DNA of 64,000 bases from Pegea sp. RAD2-039 (taxonomy: Eukaryota > Chordata > Thaliacea > Salpida > Salpidae): positions 431,025 to 495,024 of the forward strand of contig JAQGEQ010000061.1 of assembly GCA_034620365.1 (NCBI GenBank). Reading direction: 5' to 3'. A program made the position numbers and the translations under genes. Below are positions 48,194 to 59,410 of the stretch, piece after piece (the stretch's first letter is position 1; every line of letters starts with the position of its first letter). The notes under the pieces are model-generated. The model worked only from the letters and a program-made list of their open reading frames with translations, did not search any database and had not been told where the DNA came from.

Positions 48194-49021
48194 ATGATAA
48201 TGGATTTAAAAATTAAAAGTTTTATCTTTTTACTTTTATGTCACTTTTTTGTGGCAGGTGAGCTATAATTATTATTTTACTTTTAGCTTTGAGGTTTTTG
48301 AGACCATTTTCACCCACAAATCAAATGTTTTTTCTGTTTGTAGGAGACTCTGTTCGATGTTACAAGTGTGCTCCAACCCTACAAATCTGTCCGGTTCCAT
48401 TGATTAGTACAACTGAATGTGGCCCATTTCAAGGATGCAACTATGGCCATTGTAAGTTTCCCTGCTGTATAAAATAATTAATTCTTTTTATTGATATGTT
48501 TATTATTTCAATTTTTATCAACTTTTATTTTTTTAGTCTTTTTTGGGTTGGCTACTAGAGGCTGTGCACCACTACATAAGTCTTTTTGTTCTGAAGGTAA
48601 TCTAATTTAAAACATCTTAAACTTATTTGTAATAAACAAAAAATCATTTTATCAAACTGTTTTAAAAATCGGTATTAGTTTTAGATTTTGAAACTACAAT
48701 AACTAGCAAGTTGTTTGAAGATAATTCTTTTAGTTTTTCACTTTTATACTAAATTATTACTCAAGTGAAACCCTTGTAGATCTTTGTAATGGAATTACAA
48801 AAGAAGAAATTCGCATTTTTAACAATTTTATGATAAATTTGGAGAAATTGTTTGCCAATGTAATTGCCATTGCTAAAGAAATGATCAGCAATATAGGACC
48901 CTGTTTACGGCGGCTGTTGGATTCAGTTGTTAAACCAATTGTTCAACCCATCATCAAATGTAGTCAAGTATGCATCTTTTCCTTTCCTGTTTGTAGATTA
49001 AATATATTTTATAATTTTTGA
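48194..49021 (+). CDS. Ly6/uPAR-like secreted cysteine-rich protein, unit B copy
   Basis: Four exons, all in phase 1: 48194-48257, 48344-48451, 48537-48596 and 48780-49021, giving 157 aa. Exon 1 encodes a signal peptide (SFIFLLLCHFFVAG). The mature part begins VRCYKC and has further cysteines spaced like a three-finger Ly6 domain, closing with the diagnostic DLCNG. After it comes a roughly 65-residue amphipathic helical extension (EKLFANVIAIAKEMI, CLRRLLDSVV), which is unusual for Ly6 proteins. No GPI-type hydrophobic tail is seen, so secretion is likelier than membrane anchoring. A GT after codon CAA (48970) could be a donor to an exon outside the repeat; I chose read-through to the stop at 49021. 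Ly6 proteins bind receptors or other proteins; its partner is unknown. I infer the function only from the fold. Confidence 0.68.
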
Positions 49022-50278
49022 TCTTTAAAATAAGTGATTTTTCTAACATTTTAAAGGATTAAGTTTTTTTTTATTTTTTATTGAAAGAACTTAATCATTA
49101 GTAACAAGTTTGAAGCTGTCTCTGGATAAAAATATAAATTTTTGAAATAAATTCTTACTCGCTGTTGATTAATTTACAACAAATTCTAATTAGTTATGTC
49201 AGCATTAGTTTAAATGTGTAATATCTTGTAGAAATATAATTCAACTTTAATCATTTGATCTTCATGAAAAGTTGTAAGCCTCAAACTCTTCTGTGTTTTT
49301 AGAGAAAACTCTCTGTGTTCGGAATCTGATGATAACTAATTTCACTAACTTGTTAGTTCACATTAATATTGCAATTGAAGTTATATTTAGAGATATCATT
49401 CAATTATTTTCTTTCAAATCTTCCACCAAATGAAATTATTAAACTTGTAACAAATCAATTATTCAAAAAGTTTCATACTTTCCTTCATTCCATTTTAACG
49501 TAATTTTATTTCATTTTTCAATCTAAAAAAGTTTTTCGATTTTTATCTAATTATAATGACAACTTTCAAAAATTCGTTTTAACAATTATTTTCTTTGTGT
49601 AGGGAAATTAAGTGCAGCAATGACTACGGAAGGATGGATATTCTCAACTCTTTAGTAATTTTTTATGTCTACCTTCTATAAGACAAAAGCTGTTTAGTAT
49701 AGATAATAATGCTTAATCTGTAATCTATTAAACAAATTAGTTCTTACAATAATGTGATAATTAAATTTGTGAAACTTACTTATATAAGTTTGCTAGAAAG
49801 GACTCATTCAAATTATCTTGTAACTAGTAAGCTAATAGCTAATTTTAAAATGGAATAAAAGTTTTGATTTATTTAGTTAATTCAACACATGACTGCAGAT
49901 GACAAACTTTACAGCTCTCATAGCAAACTCAAAACAATATAACTGTAGAAAGTTAATGAAAAGTTCTAAAGTACCAGAGTTTAAAAAATTAATGTAAAAC
50001 ACTGCAAAACGGTAAGAGGTGCAGGTAAAGGTAAAGGTTAGCTAAAATACAGAGTAACAATCTGCGATAGGCTTGGTCGTGGTATTGTCTTTTTAAGTTT
50101 TGATTTAATGTTGTAAAATTCTGGTTAAATTAAAGAAATACTAATTGCTTTGTGTTTTCAGTCATCAGCAAAGTCAGATTTAACTAGAAACAATATTTTT
50201 TTAATTTCAAACAGTTTTGATTCTGAGATTAAGACTCATATTATAGAACTTTAATCAAACATGTTTTTAATAATTTTA
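49022..50278. other. Unit B spacer, no gene seen
   Basis: Same sequence as 39941-41180 and 58158-59410; no coding content. Confidence 0.6.
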
Positions 50279-53200
50279 ACCGGGAGGATAGAGAAAACAA
50301 TGTCATCATCTTTGGTGTCTCTGAGACTGATACAGACGATGATATCAAGACTTTTAATCAAATGTGCACTCAAAGCCTTGGTGCTGTGGACGCTTCAAAA
50401 TTTTCAATGACCAGACTCGGGGCAAAAAGATCAAATCATAAAAGACCGTTAAAAGTGTCCTTTCAGGAAAGATGGGACAAACGTAAGTTTCTTGCTAAGC
50501 TGTGTAAACTTAAGCAGGACGAAAAATTCCATGGCATCAGAGTAGCACATGATATGTGTGAAGATGATCGCTTTGAAAATAAGCGTCTTCTAAAAGAGGC
50601 GTACAGCCGAAATCAGAAAGAGCAACCAACTGATTTCAAATATAAAGTTCGAGGTCCACCATGGGCTTTAAAGATTGTGAAGGTCTTTTCAAAAAACGGA
50701 AGTGCAAAATAACCACTGGACCCACATCACCCTTATTCAACCTCTCTTCGCATAAAATTATTAATACTATGCTTCCAGCCCAAGATAACAGTACACAGAA
50801 GCCTACCACCAAATCTTACAAGTGTCAAAAAGACGATTTTTCTTTTATATTACGTATGTTTTTCAACGCACGGTCAATTGTCAACAAAATTTTCGAATTG
50901 AAAGCTCTTTTGCTTTTTTCAAGATTTTACATTTGTTTTCATTACCGAAACTTGGTTGAAACCCTTTTATCCTGACTCCTTTCTGGATGACAGTGATCTT
51001 TATCGTGCTTTGCGCTGTGATAGACTGTTTGATAGAGGCGGCGGTGTTTGTGTAATCTATAAAACATCACTGGTACCCATGATTTCAAGAATTAAGATAA
51101 ATACCATTGATTGCCCAGGATTTGAGATTATTGCTTTCAATTTTCATTACTCAAAGTCTAAGTTTTCCCGCTTTATATGTACCTACCTACCACCGTCTAA
51201 AGTTAACGATGAGGTTACTATTAAGGCCTTATTGAAGGTTCTGAAAAGCCTTGTTTGTACTGAGATTTATATTCTCGGGGTATTTAATTTTAGTAGAATT
51301 GAATGGAATAACCCAAATTTAGCATTCAATGGAAAAATGTTTAATTTGAATGGATACAAAACTAATTTAGCCAATCTGAGTCATGTCTTTGTAAACTTCC
51401 TTGATGCCAATAATCTATCTCAGATGGTTACTTTTCCAACCCAAGTTAGTGGTAATACTTTGGATCTTCTCATCACATCAAAACCTGAGAACGTTATCTA
51501 CGTTGATCAAAATGAACCTTTTGCTCTGAAATGCGATCACAACATGATTGAATTCAAGCTCCAACAAACTTTTTCTACGAACGTTAAAACTCCAAGCATA
51601 CGGAACTTTTATCGTGGAAATTATAACAGTATAAACAAGTTTTTATCAGGTGTTGACAGGATTTCTGTTTTCAACTCTACCGAAGACATCAATGACATCT
51701 ACTCGAGGTTTACTACATTGTTAATGAGTCAATTAAAAAGTTCATACCTTTATATAGAGTCAACGAGAAACCACACTTGCCAAGATATTTAAGGAATTTA
51801 CAGCATTTGAAAAACCTCTTATACAAACAAACTAAAGCAGATCCTTCCATCAAACCTCTAACAAAGATCTGTGTCTAGTCTACAAGAAATCAGTTTATAG
51901 CCTCTATTTAGGAAAAGAAAGTGCAATCTTATCTTCACCTAGCGAGAAAACGTTTTTTGGCTTCATTAACCACAAGCTTAAGGCAAGATCTCATCTACCT
52001 ACCTTGCTTGTTAACGCCAATCAGCTGGTGATGGAACCAAAGAATAAAGCTGAATTGCTAAACAAACAATTTGAAAAGGTTTTTATAACCGATGATGGCA
52101 ATACTCCTACTATTTCCTACTCCAATATCCTTTCAAATATCTCTGAGATGGTAGATCTAGACATAACAGTTGATATAGTAACTAAGGCTATTTCTTCTCT
52201 GAAATCAACAGTTTCCAACACCCCAGATCAAATCCCAGCTTTGTTTTTAAGAAAAAGTACTTCTTCTTTAGCGCTACCCTTATCGCTACTCTTTAACATG
52301 ACTCTTAAGCGGGGAAGACTTCCACAAATTTGGAAGAATGCTATTATTACTCCAATTTATAAGAAGGGTCCCAGAAACACTTAACTACAGACCAGTTTCG
52401 CTGACTTCGGTTATCTGCAGAACTCAAGAACATATCATTCACAAACATATAACTAGCCATTTGACGGAGCATCATCTAATATCTGATGTCCAGCATGGCT
52501 TTGTTAAGCAAAGATCTTCTTTGACTCAACATCTCACTTTTTTCAATGAGCTTACAGCTCATTACGAAAGTAATACTCCATGTGACATCATATACCTTGA
52601 TTTTGCTAAAGCTTTTGATTCTGTTCCACACAACAAGCTCATTACTGTATTGAAAAACATAAAAATCAGCAACTCTATCTTAAAATGGATTGAAGATTTC
52701 TTATCAGGTAGAACCCAACGAACCCGTGTAGAAAGATCTTTATCTACTACTAGTAAAGTCACCAGCGGTGTTCCTCAGGGTTCCGTTCTGGGTCCACTTC
52801 TCTTTTTGATTTTCATTGAAGACCTCATCAGAAGACTAATAACAGTAGACAATGTCAGTGTGTTTGTGTATGCAGATGACATCAAGCTATTATCTGGTTC
52901 TCACTCAAAACTCCAAACTGCACTAAACATTGTAGAAAACTGGTCTGCGAATTGGCAACTTAAAATCCAGCCAACAAAGTCTGAAGTTATAACATTCTCC
53001 CGTAAGCCAGCTGCCAACTTCAGCAACCAATACTATATCAATGGATCTATTCTTGAACGAGTATCCTCAGTCATAGACCTCGGCATTACTCTGACATCTG
53101 ACTTCAAATGGCACAGTTATGTTTCCAGAATCTTTGGAAAATCTATCAAGCTTGTCCACCTCATCATAAAGACTTTTAATTCTAAAGATCCATGGTTTTT

Positions 53201-53862
53201 CGTCAACCTTTTCAAACTTTACATACGCCCTATTCTTGAATACAATGTCAGTGCATGGATGCCATATCAAGTTGGTGATATCAGAAAAATCGAATCTGTT
53301 CAGGCAACATTTACGAGATTGGTTTGCAGGAAACTTAATATCAAATACGAGAGTTATAAGCATCGTCTCAGCTTCTTCAATCTAAATACTTTAGAAATCC
53401 GAAGAATTAAATACGACCTTATTCTGATTTTTAAAATTATTCACAATCTAATTGATCTTCAGTTTGATGACTCCATTAGTCCCTCCCTCAAGTTATATCA
53501 ACTTAGAAGACATAAACTACATCTTAATAAGCCCACTCCACCAGCTACGTTAACCAGATTAAGTTTTTTCTCATACCGCACAATCAGTACATGGAACAAT
53601 CTGCCATCAGAGATTGTCATGTCAAAATCACTTATGTTGTTGAAAAAAAAGCTGAATTGTTATAATATCGCCAACATTGCCATTTCTAAACTGTGAATTT
53701 TTCTCGTTTACAATACTATGATTCTGTGCAATTCTTCATTGTCATATGCTTTTTCGTTTACACGTCAAATGGATCTAATTTGTGAGAATGTGTGTTAGCG
53801 AGAGGTGCTCTCTTTAGGCACCCTCCTTCACATTTATTGTAATAAATAAATAAAATAAATAA
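50279..53862 (+). mobile_element. CR1/Jockey-type LINE, 5'-truncated, unit B
   Basis: ORF1 tail at 50290-50712. ORF2 endonuclease in broken frames (50956-51792, 52004-52384). The reverse transcriptase is the longest in the window: 452 codons open at 52338-53696, with QHGFVKQRSS, DFAKAFDSVPH, GVPQGSVLGP, YADD, the thumb and the C-terminal WNNLPSEIV block. It shares the ORF2 frameshift at about 52380 with A and C, and the endonuclease frameshift at about 50915 with A only. 3' tail of AATAAATA repeats at 53840-53862. Confidence 0.94.
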
Positions 53863-54328
53863 TATTAATGAGCCTTTATGAAAATTATGTTGGGTGCACT
53901 TATTCAGTATAACAGTAAAATAGTTTTAACAGGTTTTCTATCTAACTATAATAATGAAAGTAGTTGGGGACAAAATTGTCATTTTTCAAAAAGTATGAAA
54001 CAAGTACCACCGAAAACAGCTGATTTCATTAAGGGGCTTAGGTATTTGTTAGTATGAGTAAAACAAAATGTTTGAATAAATTTCATCAGATTGCTTAAGT
54101 TATTCAAATTTGTATAAAGTTATCGACGTGATACAAAAGCGATAACTATATGCGTTCGCTCATGAAGCAAAATGAATAAAAGCTGTAGACTAGTAACAAT
54201 CAAGCTGATGTGACTAAAATCAAAGCTATTAAAAGAAAAAGAAGACATCTTCTTGTTATTAGAAGTAAGGCAAACTAAACTTGTACAAGTCGTTATTCTT
54301 CCATGAAAGATTCCGACTTGTTTAAACT
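53863..54328. other. Unit B to C junction spacer
   Basis: Non-coding, as in the other units. Confidence 0.6.
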
Positions 54329-54542
54329 TTTCGCCAAGAACATCAGAAAAATAACTTGATGAAAGAGGAAAAGTGTTTTAAATACTTCCCAAAATCATCT
54401 GCAACTATAAATCAGTTGATATAGTTTTCAAAATATGACGTTATCATGATATTGTCTTGGGTTGCAGGGAATTTACTAATCGTGGCATCAGTGTATACGG
54501 ATGCTGGTGCTCTTATATCTTAAGATATACGCCATTAGATAT

Positions 54543-54728
54543 TGTGGTATAACAGTAAAGTATTTTGCTGCTGACGTAAACGTGTTAAACGTCATTCTTC
54601 TATGATTCTGTTGCAGGTAGCGCGTATCGTTAGTATACTTATCGTTGCTATTAGTAACTTTAACTTACTTAGTATAGATTTGAATAAGATTCTATTTGAA
54701 TAAGTATATTAGTATTATTACTGTAACA
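54543..54728 (+). repeat. LTR of the array gypsy-like element, unit C
   Basis: 186 bp, TGTGG to TAACA. Confidence 0.6.
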
Positions 54729-54751
54729 AAGTTTTTTTTTTATAAAAACAA

Positions 54752-55540
54752 ATGGATATACTGTTGAAACCAAGAAAGCTGTTTATAGACCCAAATAGCC
54801 CCTCGGCATCCAACAAATGGTGTTACTGGAAGAGAACTTTTACCAATTACATGGAAGAGTGTGGGTCTGATTGAACAGACAAGAGAAAATTGGCAGCGCT
54901 TGTTAACAGCAGAACCAAAGATGTGTACCAGTACTTTGAGATCTGTCAGACTTGTGTAGAAGTTGAAGCGACACTGGAACGGTTGTATATAAAGAAACTA
55001 AAGGACATTTATGTACTTCATCTACTACGAACGGAGAATTAGAAGCCAAGTTAGCCTATAAAAGACTTTCGATGTACTTTTGTGAGTTTAGCCAAGAACT
55101 ATGTTTTTAAGAAAGCCACAGCAGCAGAAAGGAGGAGGGACAAATCAGAGATTCATTTATAGACGGATTATCCTCATCAGATATGAGGCAACGGTTGTTA
55201 GATCATAAAAGTTTTGCATTAAAGGAAGCCTTTAACTAAGCAGTAACACGGGAGAATACCCGACGGGATAACCAATACTTTGGGCTGGCAGATCGGTTGA
55301 AGCTGCAGAAAAAGTAGTGAATTCGATGAAACTCATGGAGGAGGACCGAGCGGAACCAACAGTAGCAACCATGAAAGGAGTTCGTTTAAATTGTGGAAGT
55401 AGTAAACTTCATGAATTTAAAAGATGCCCAGCTGGTTCGAACATGTTTCAAATGTGGGAAGAAGAGACACTGTAGTCTGGTTCGTCATCATTAGAAAAGG
55501 CCTCCCAAGACACAGTCAGGAAGACAAAGTAAAGATGGCT
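54752..55540 (+). mobile_element. Truncated gag of a gypsy-like element, unit C
   Basis: As in units A and B, but with more damage: a stop about 40 codons in (at about 54873), a stop at about 55040 and small deletions near 55130. The zinc-knuckle cysteines are kept except the first, which is changed to Arg (ttcgttta at about 55380). Confidence 0.72.
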
Positions 55541-55805
55541 CACAAGATAGAAAAACCTTTTTAGTCTGGCTAATGGCAACAGTTCTATGAGACGCAAAAC
55601 TCCGAATTTAAAACCGAAGTTGGAGCCTCGCACGCGGTTTGTCACTGTACGCATTGTCGTTCTGGCAGCTCCTGCGATTCCAGCTGGGTGCAGCTGCATC
55701 AGTCCGTCTGTTCCACCGCATACTTTGTTGGCGTGGAGAGTGGAATCCTGCTGTATGGGCAACAACTAGATCTTCATAACTTCTGCCCTGGCATATGTAC
55801 AAATA
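55541..55805 (+). repeat. Dispersed GC-richer repeat, unit C copy
   Basis: Full copy, nearly identical to that in unit B. Confidence 0.75.
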
Positions 55806-55939
55806 TATTATGCATAACCGTTCTCGGGTGACGGAGACAAAATACATAAAAAAAGCTTGATTAGATTTTATTTTTTAATATTGTAAGATTCTTATAGAAA
55901 TAGTTTGTGAAGGTAGCTTGCGATGTAGATATAATCATT

Positions 55940-56370
55940 CATTAAAATGTTAGTAAGTACCACTTAGATAATCTAAAATTTTCTCTTTTCAAGTAATAAT
56001 GATTAATAGTTTTAATATCTTCCATTGCCGGATCTTCATCAGAAAAATATTTTTTGCAGGATTGGCAATTGACATTACAAGCTTGTTATGATGAAGTCGG
56101 CTTGTCAAAACTTTTCTGTATACTGAAACGTAGATTTTTTGCCACTTATATATAAATCCACTATAGTTTTTACTTTCATAAAAAATTTTAGTGTAACCAA
56201 ATCAAATAGTTCGAATCGATTTCTTATCTAAATAGAATCATTTATCACAGGATAAATAATTTCATTAAAATTTACTACCATCATTCAATAAAATATAACC
56301 TATAACCTTACTCAACTAGAATTTAATAAATAAATAATTTAATAAAGTATGGCTTGCTGGATCGTTTGGA
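55940..56370 (-). mobile_element. Inverted LINE 5' fragment, unit C
   Basis: Same as 46820-47250, with a stop and a 12-bp insertion that close the ORF1 frame. Confidence 0.82.
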
Positions 56371-57329
56371 AACACTAATCAAATATTTTGAAGAATTTAT
56401 TTATTTATTTTAAAATATCAAATTTATACCGACATTACACAAGTATGAATGGCTGTTTAGTTTTATTTATTCTATGTTTATATTTTAAAATCAAATTTAA
56501 ATGATGATGTTTTTAATGAACAAAAAAACATGAGGTGCAACTGAAAGTTAAAGGCTTTGAATGTCTTTAAAAATTAGAATCACAGTTTATTGAGTTTATT
56601 TATAGAATCCAATTTAGTTTTCATTTTAATTCGTCAAATATTCAAAATGTTACATTTTAATTAAACATTTTTAAGTAATAGTTTATATTATTAAAAATAA
56701 GGCCTTGTGGTAATAGACTCACACACATGTGACTCAGTTGATGACGTGACATAGTATAACTCGATGCTTAGCAGTTGGGAGAGTATTCTAGTATAGGCCT
56801 GATAAATTTGGAAGAAATATTTATTAGAAAAAGAACAAGATGATAGCTTAAAGATATATTTTAACTATTTTTCACTTTGTTAAGTTTCTATATCACGATA
56901 ATTTCTTAATCTGTTTCTAAAAATTGTATAACTTGCTTAAAATAAAATATTGTCTTTGGTAATAAAAAAGTTTTCTTAAATTATAAATTAAAGAAATATA
57001 GATTTGTTTGCTTTTGTTATGAATAAAGTTGATTCTTTTTTAATCAAAATTAACTTTACAAATTGATAACCTTAATAAATTATTTGATTATTTCAAAAAG
57101 TTGCTGTAACATAATTATTAATTTAACTATAATTTTACAAGAAAAATTTCATATTTTGAGATATTTATTTTATCAAATCATTAATATTAAGTTGTTAATT
57201 AGCTAAGTTTAATTGTAACTTAAAGATTACATTTATAAAAAGTTGTTCTAATATTTTTGTTGAGTAAATTTTAATCTTTAAATGTTTTTTTTTTTCACAT
57301 AGGTTTTTACTTCAGCTTTTTGAAGTCAT
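56371..57329. other. Ly6-like gene upstream region, unit C
   Basis: Counterpart of 47251-48193, with small indels; the TGACTCA stretch is kept at about 56730. Confidence 0.4.
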
Positions 57330-58157
57330 ATGATAATGGATTTAAAAATTAAAAGTTTTATCTTTTTACTTTTATGTCACTTTTTTGTGGCAGGTGAGTT
57401 ATAATTATTATTTTACTTTTAGATTTGAGGTTTTTGAGACCATTTTCACCCACAAATCAAATGTTTCTTCCGTTTGTAGGAGACTCTGTTCGATGTTACA
57501 AGTGTGCTCCAACCCTACAAATCTGTCCGGTTCCATTGATTAGTACAACTGAATGTGGCCCATTTCAAGGATGCAACTATGGCCATTGTAAGTTTCCCTG
57601 CTGTATAAAATAATTAATTCTTTTTATTGATATTTTTATTATTTCAATTTTTATCAACTTTTATTTTTTTAGTCTTTTTTGGGTTGGCTTCTAGAGGCTG
57701 TGCACCACTACATAAGTCTTTTTGTTCTGAAGGTAATCTAATTTAAAACATCTTAAACTTATTTGTAATAAACAAAAAATCATTTTATCAAACTGTTTTA
57801 AAAATCGGCATTAGTTTTAGATTTTGAAACTACAATAACTAGCAAGTTGTTTGAAGATAATTCTTTTAGTTTTTCACTTTTATACTAAATTATTACTCAA
57901 GTGAAACCCTTGTAGATCTTTGTAATGGAATTACAAAAGAAGAAATTCGCATTTTTAACAATTTTATGATAAATTTGGAGAAATTGTTTGCCAATGTAAA
58001 TGCCATTGCTAAAGAAATGATCAGCAATATAGGACCCTGTTTACGGCGGCTGTTGGATTCAGTTGTTAAACCAATTGTTCAACCCATCATCAAATGTAGT
58101 CAAGTATGCATCTTTTCCTTTCCTGTTTGTAGATTAAATATATTTTATAATTTTTGA
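57330..58157 (+). CDS. Ly6/uPAR-like secreted cysteine-rich protein, unit C copy
   Basis: Tandem duplicate of the gene at 48194. Exons 57330-57393, 57480-57587, 57673-57732 and 57916-58157; all four are open, all splice sites are kept and the product is again 157 aa. Only two amino-acid changes from the unit B copy were seen by eye (Thr to Ser before GCAP in exon 3, Ile to Asn in the helical extension, ANVNAIA), while introns and spacers carry more differences. Retained frames beside heavily damaged transposon frames suggest that the gene is under selection or very recently copied. The same uncertainty about the final exon applies. Confidence 0.68.
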
Positions 58158-59410
58158 TCTTTAAAATTATGTGATTTTTCTAACATTTTAAAGGATTAAG
58201 TTTTTTTTTATTTTTTATTGAAAGAACTTAATCATTAGTAACAAGTTTGAAGATGTCTCTGGATAAAAATATAAATTTTTGAAATAAATTCTTACTCGCT
58301 GTTGATTAATTTACAACAAATTCTATTTAGTTATGTCAGCATTAGTTTAAATGTGTAATATCTTGTAGAAATATAATTCAACTTTAATTATTTGATCTTC
58401 ATGAAAAGTTGTAAGCCTCAAACTCTTCTGTGTTTTTAGAGAAAACTCTCTGTGTTCGGAGTCTGATGATAACTAATTTCACTAACTTGTTAGTTCACAT
58501 TAATATTGCAATTGAAGTTATATTTAGAGATATCATTCAATTATTTTCTTTCAAATCTTCCACCAAATGAAATTATTAAACTTGTAACAAATCAATTATT
58601 CAAAAAGTTTCATACTTTCCTTCATTCCATTTTAACGTAATTTTATTTCATTTTTCAATCTAAAAAAGTATTTCGATTTTTATCTAATTATAATGACAAC
58701 TTTCAAAAATTCGTTTTAACAATTATTTTCTTTGTGTAGGGAAATTAAGTGCAGCAATGACTACGGAAGGATGGATATTCTCAACTCTTTAGTAATTTTT
58801 TATGTCTACCTTTTATCAGACAAAAGCTGTTTAGTATAGATAATAATGCTTAATCTGTAATCTATTAAACAAATTAGTTCTTACAATAATGTGATAATTA
58901 AATTTGTGAAACTTACTTATATAAGTTTGCTAGAAAGGACTCATTCAAATTATCTTGTAACTAGTAAGCTAATAGCTAATTTTAAAATGGAATAAAAGTT
59001 TTGATTTATTTAGTTAATTCAACACATGACTGCAGATGACAAACTTTACAGCTCTCATAGCAAACTCAAAACAATATAACTGTAGAAAGTTAATGAAAAG
59101 TTCTAAAGTACCATAGTTTAAAAAATTAATGTAAAACACTGCAAAACGGTAAGAGGTGCAGGTAAAGGTTAGCTAAAATACAGAGTAACAATCTGCGATA
59201 GGCTTGGTCGTGGTATTGTCTTTTTAAGTTTTGATTTAATGTTGTAAAATTCTGGCTAAATTAAAAAAATACTAATTCCTTTGTGTTTTCAGTCATCAGC
59301 AAAGTCAGATTTAACTAGAAACAATATTTTTTTAATTTCAAACAGTTTTGATTCTGAGATTAAGACTCATATTATAGAACTTTAATCAAACATGTTTTTA
59401 ATAATTTTAA
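58158..59410. other. Unit C spacer, no gene seen
   Basis: Counterpart of 49022-50278. Confidence 0.6.

Larger units (their letters stand above)
45208..54328 (+). repeat. Macro-repeat unit B (complete, about 9.12 kb)
   Basis: Contains, in order: spacer, LTR, gag fragment, dispersed repeat, inverted LINE 5' fragment, Ly6-like gene, spacer and 5'-truncated LINE. Differs from unit C by scattered substitutions and small indels only. Confidence 0.95.
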
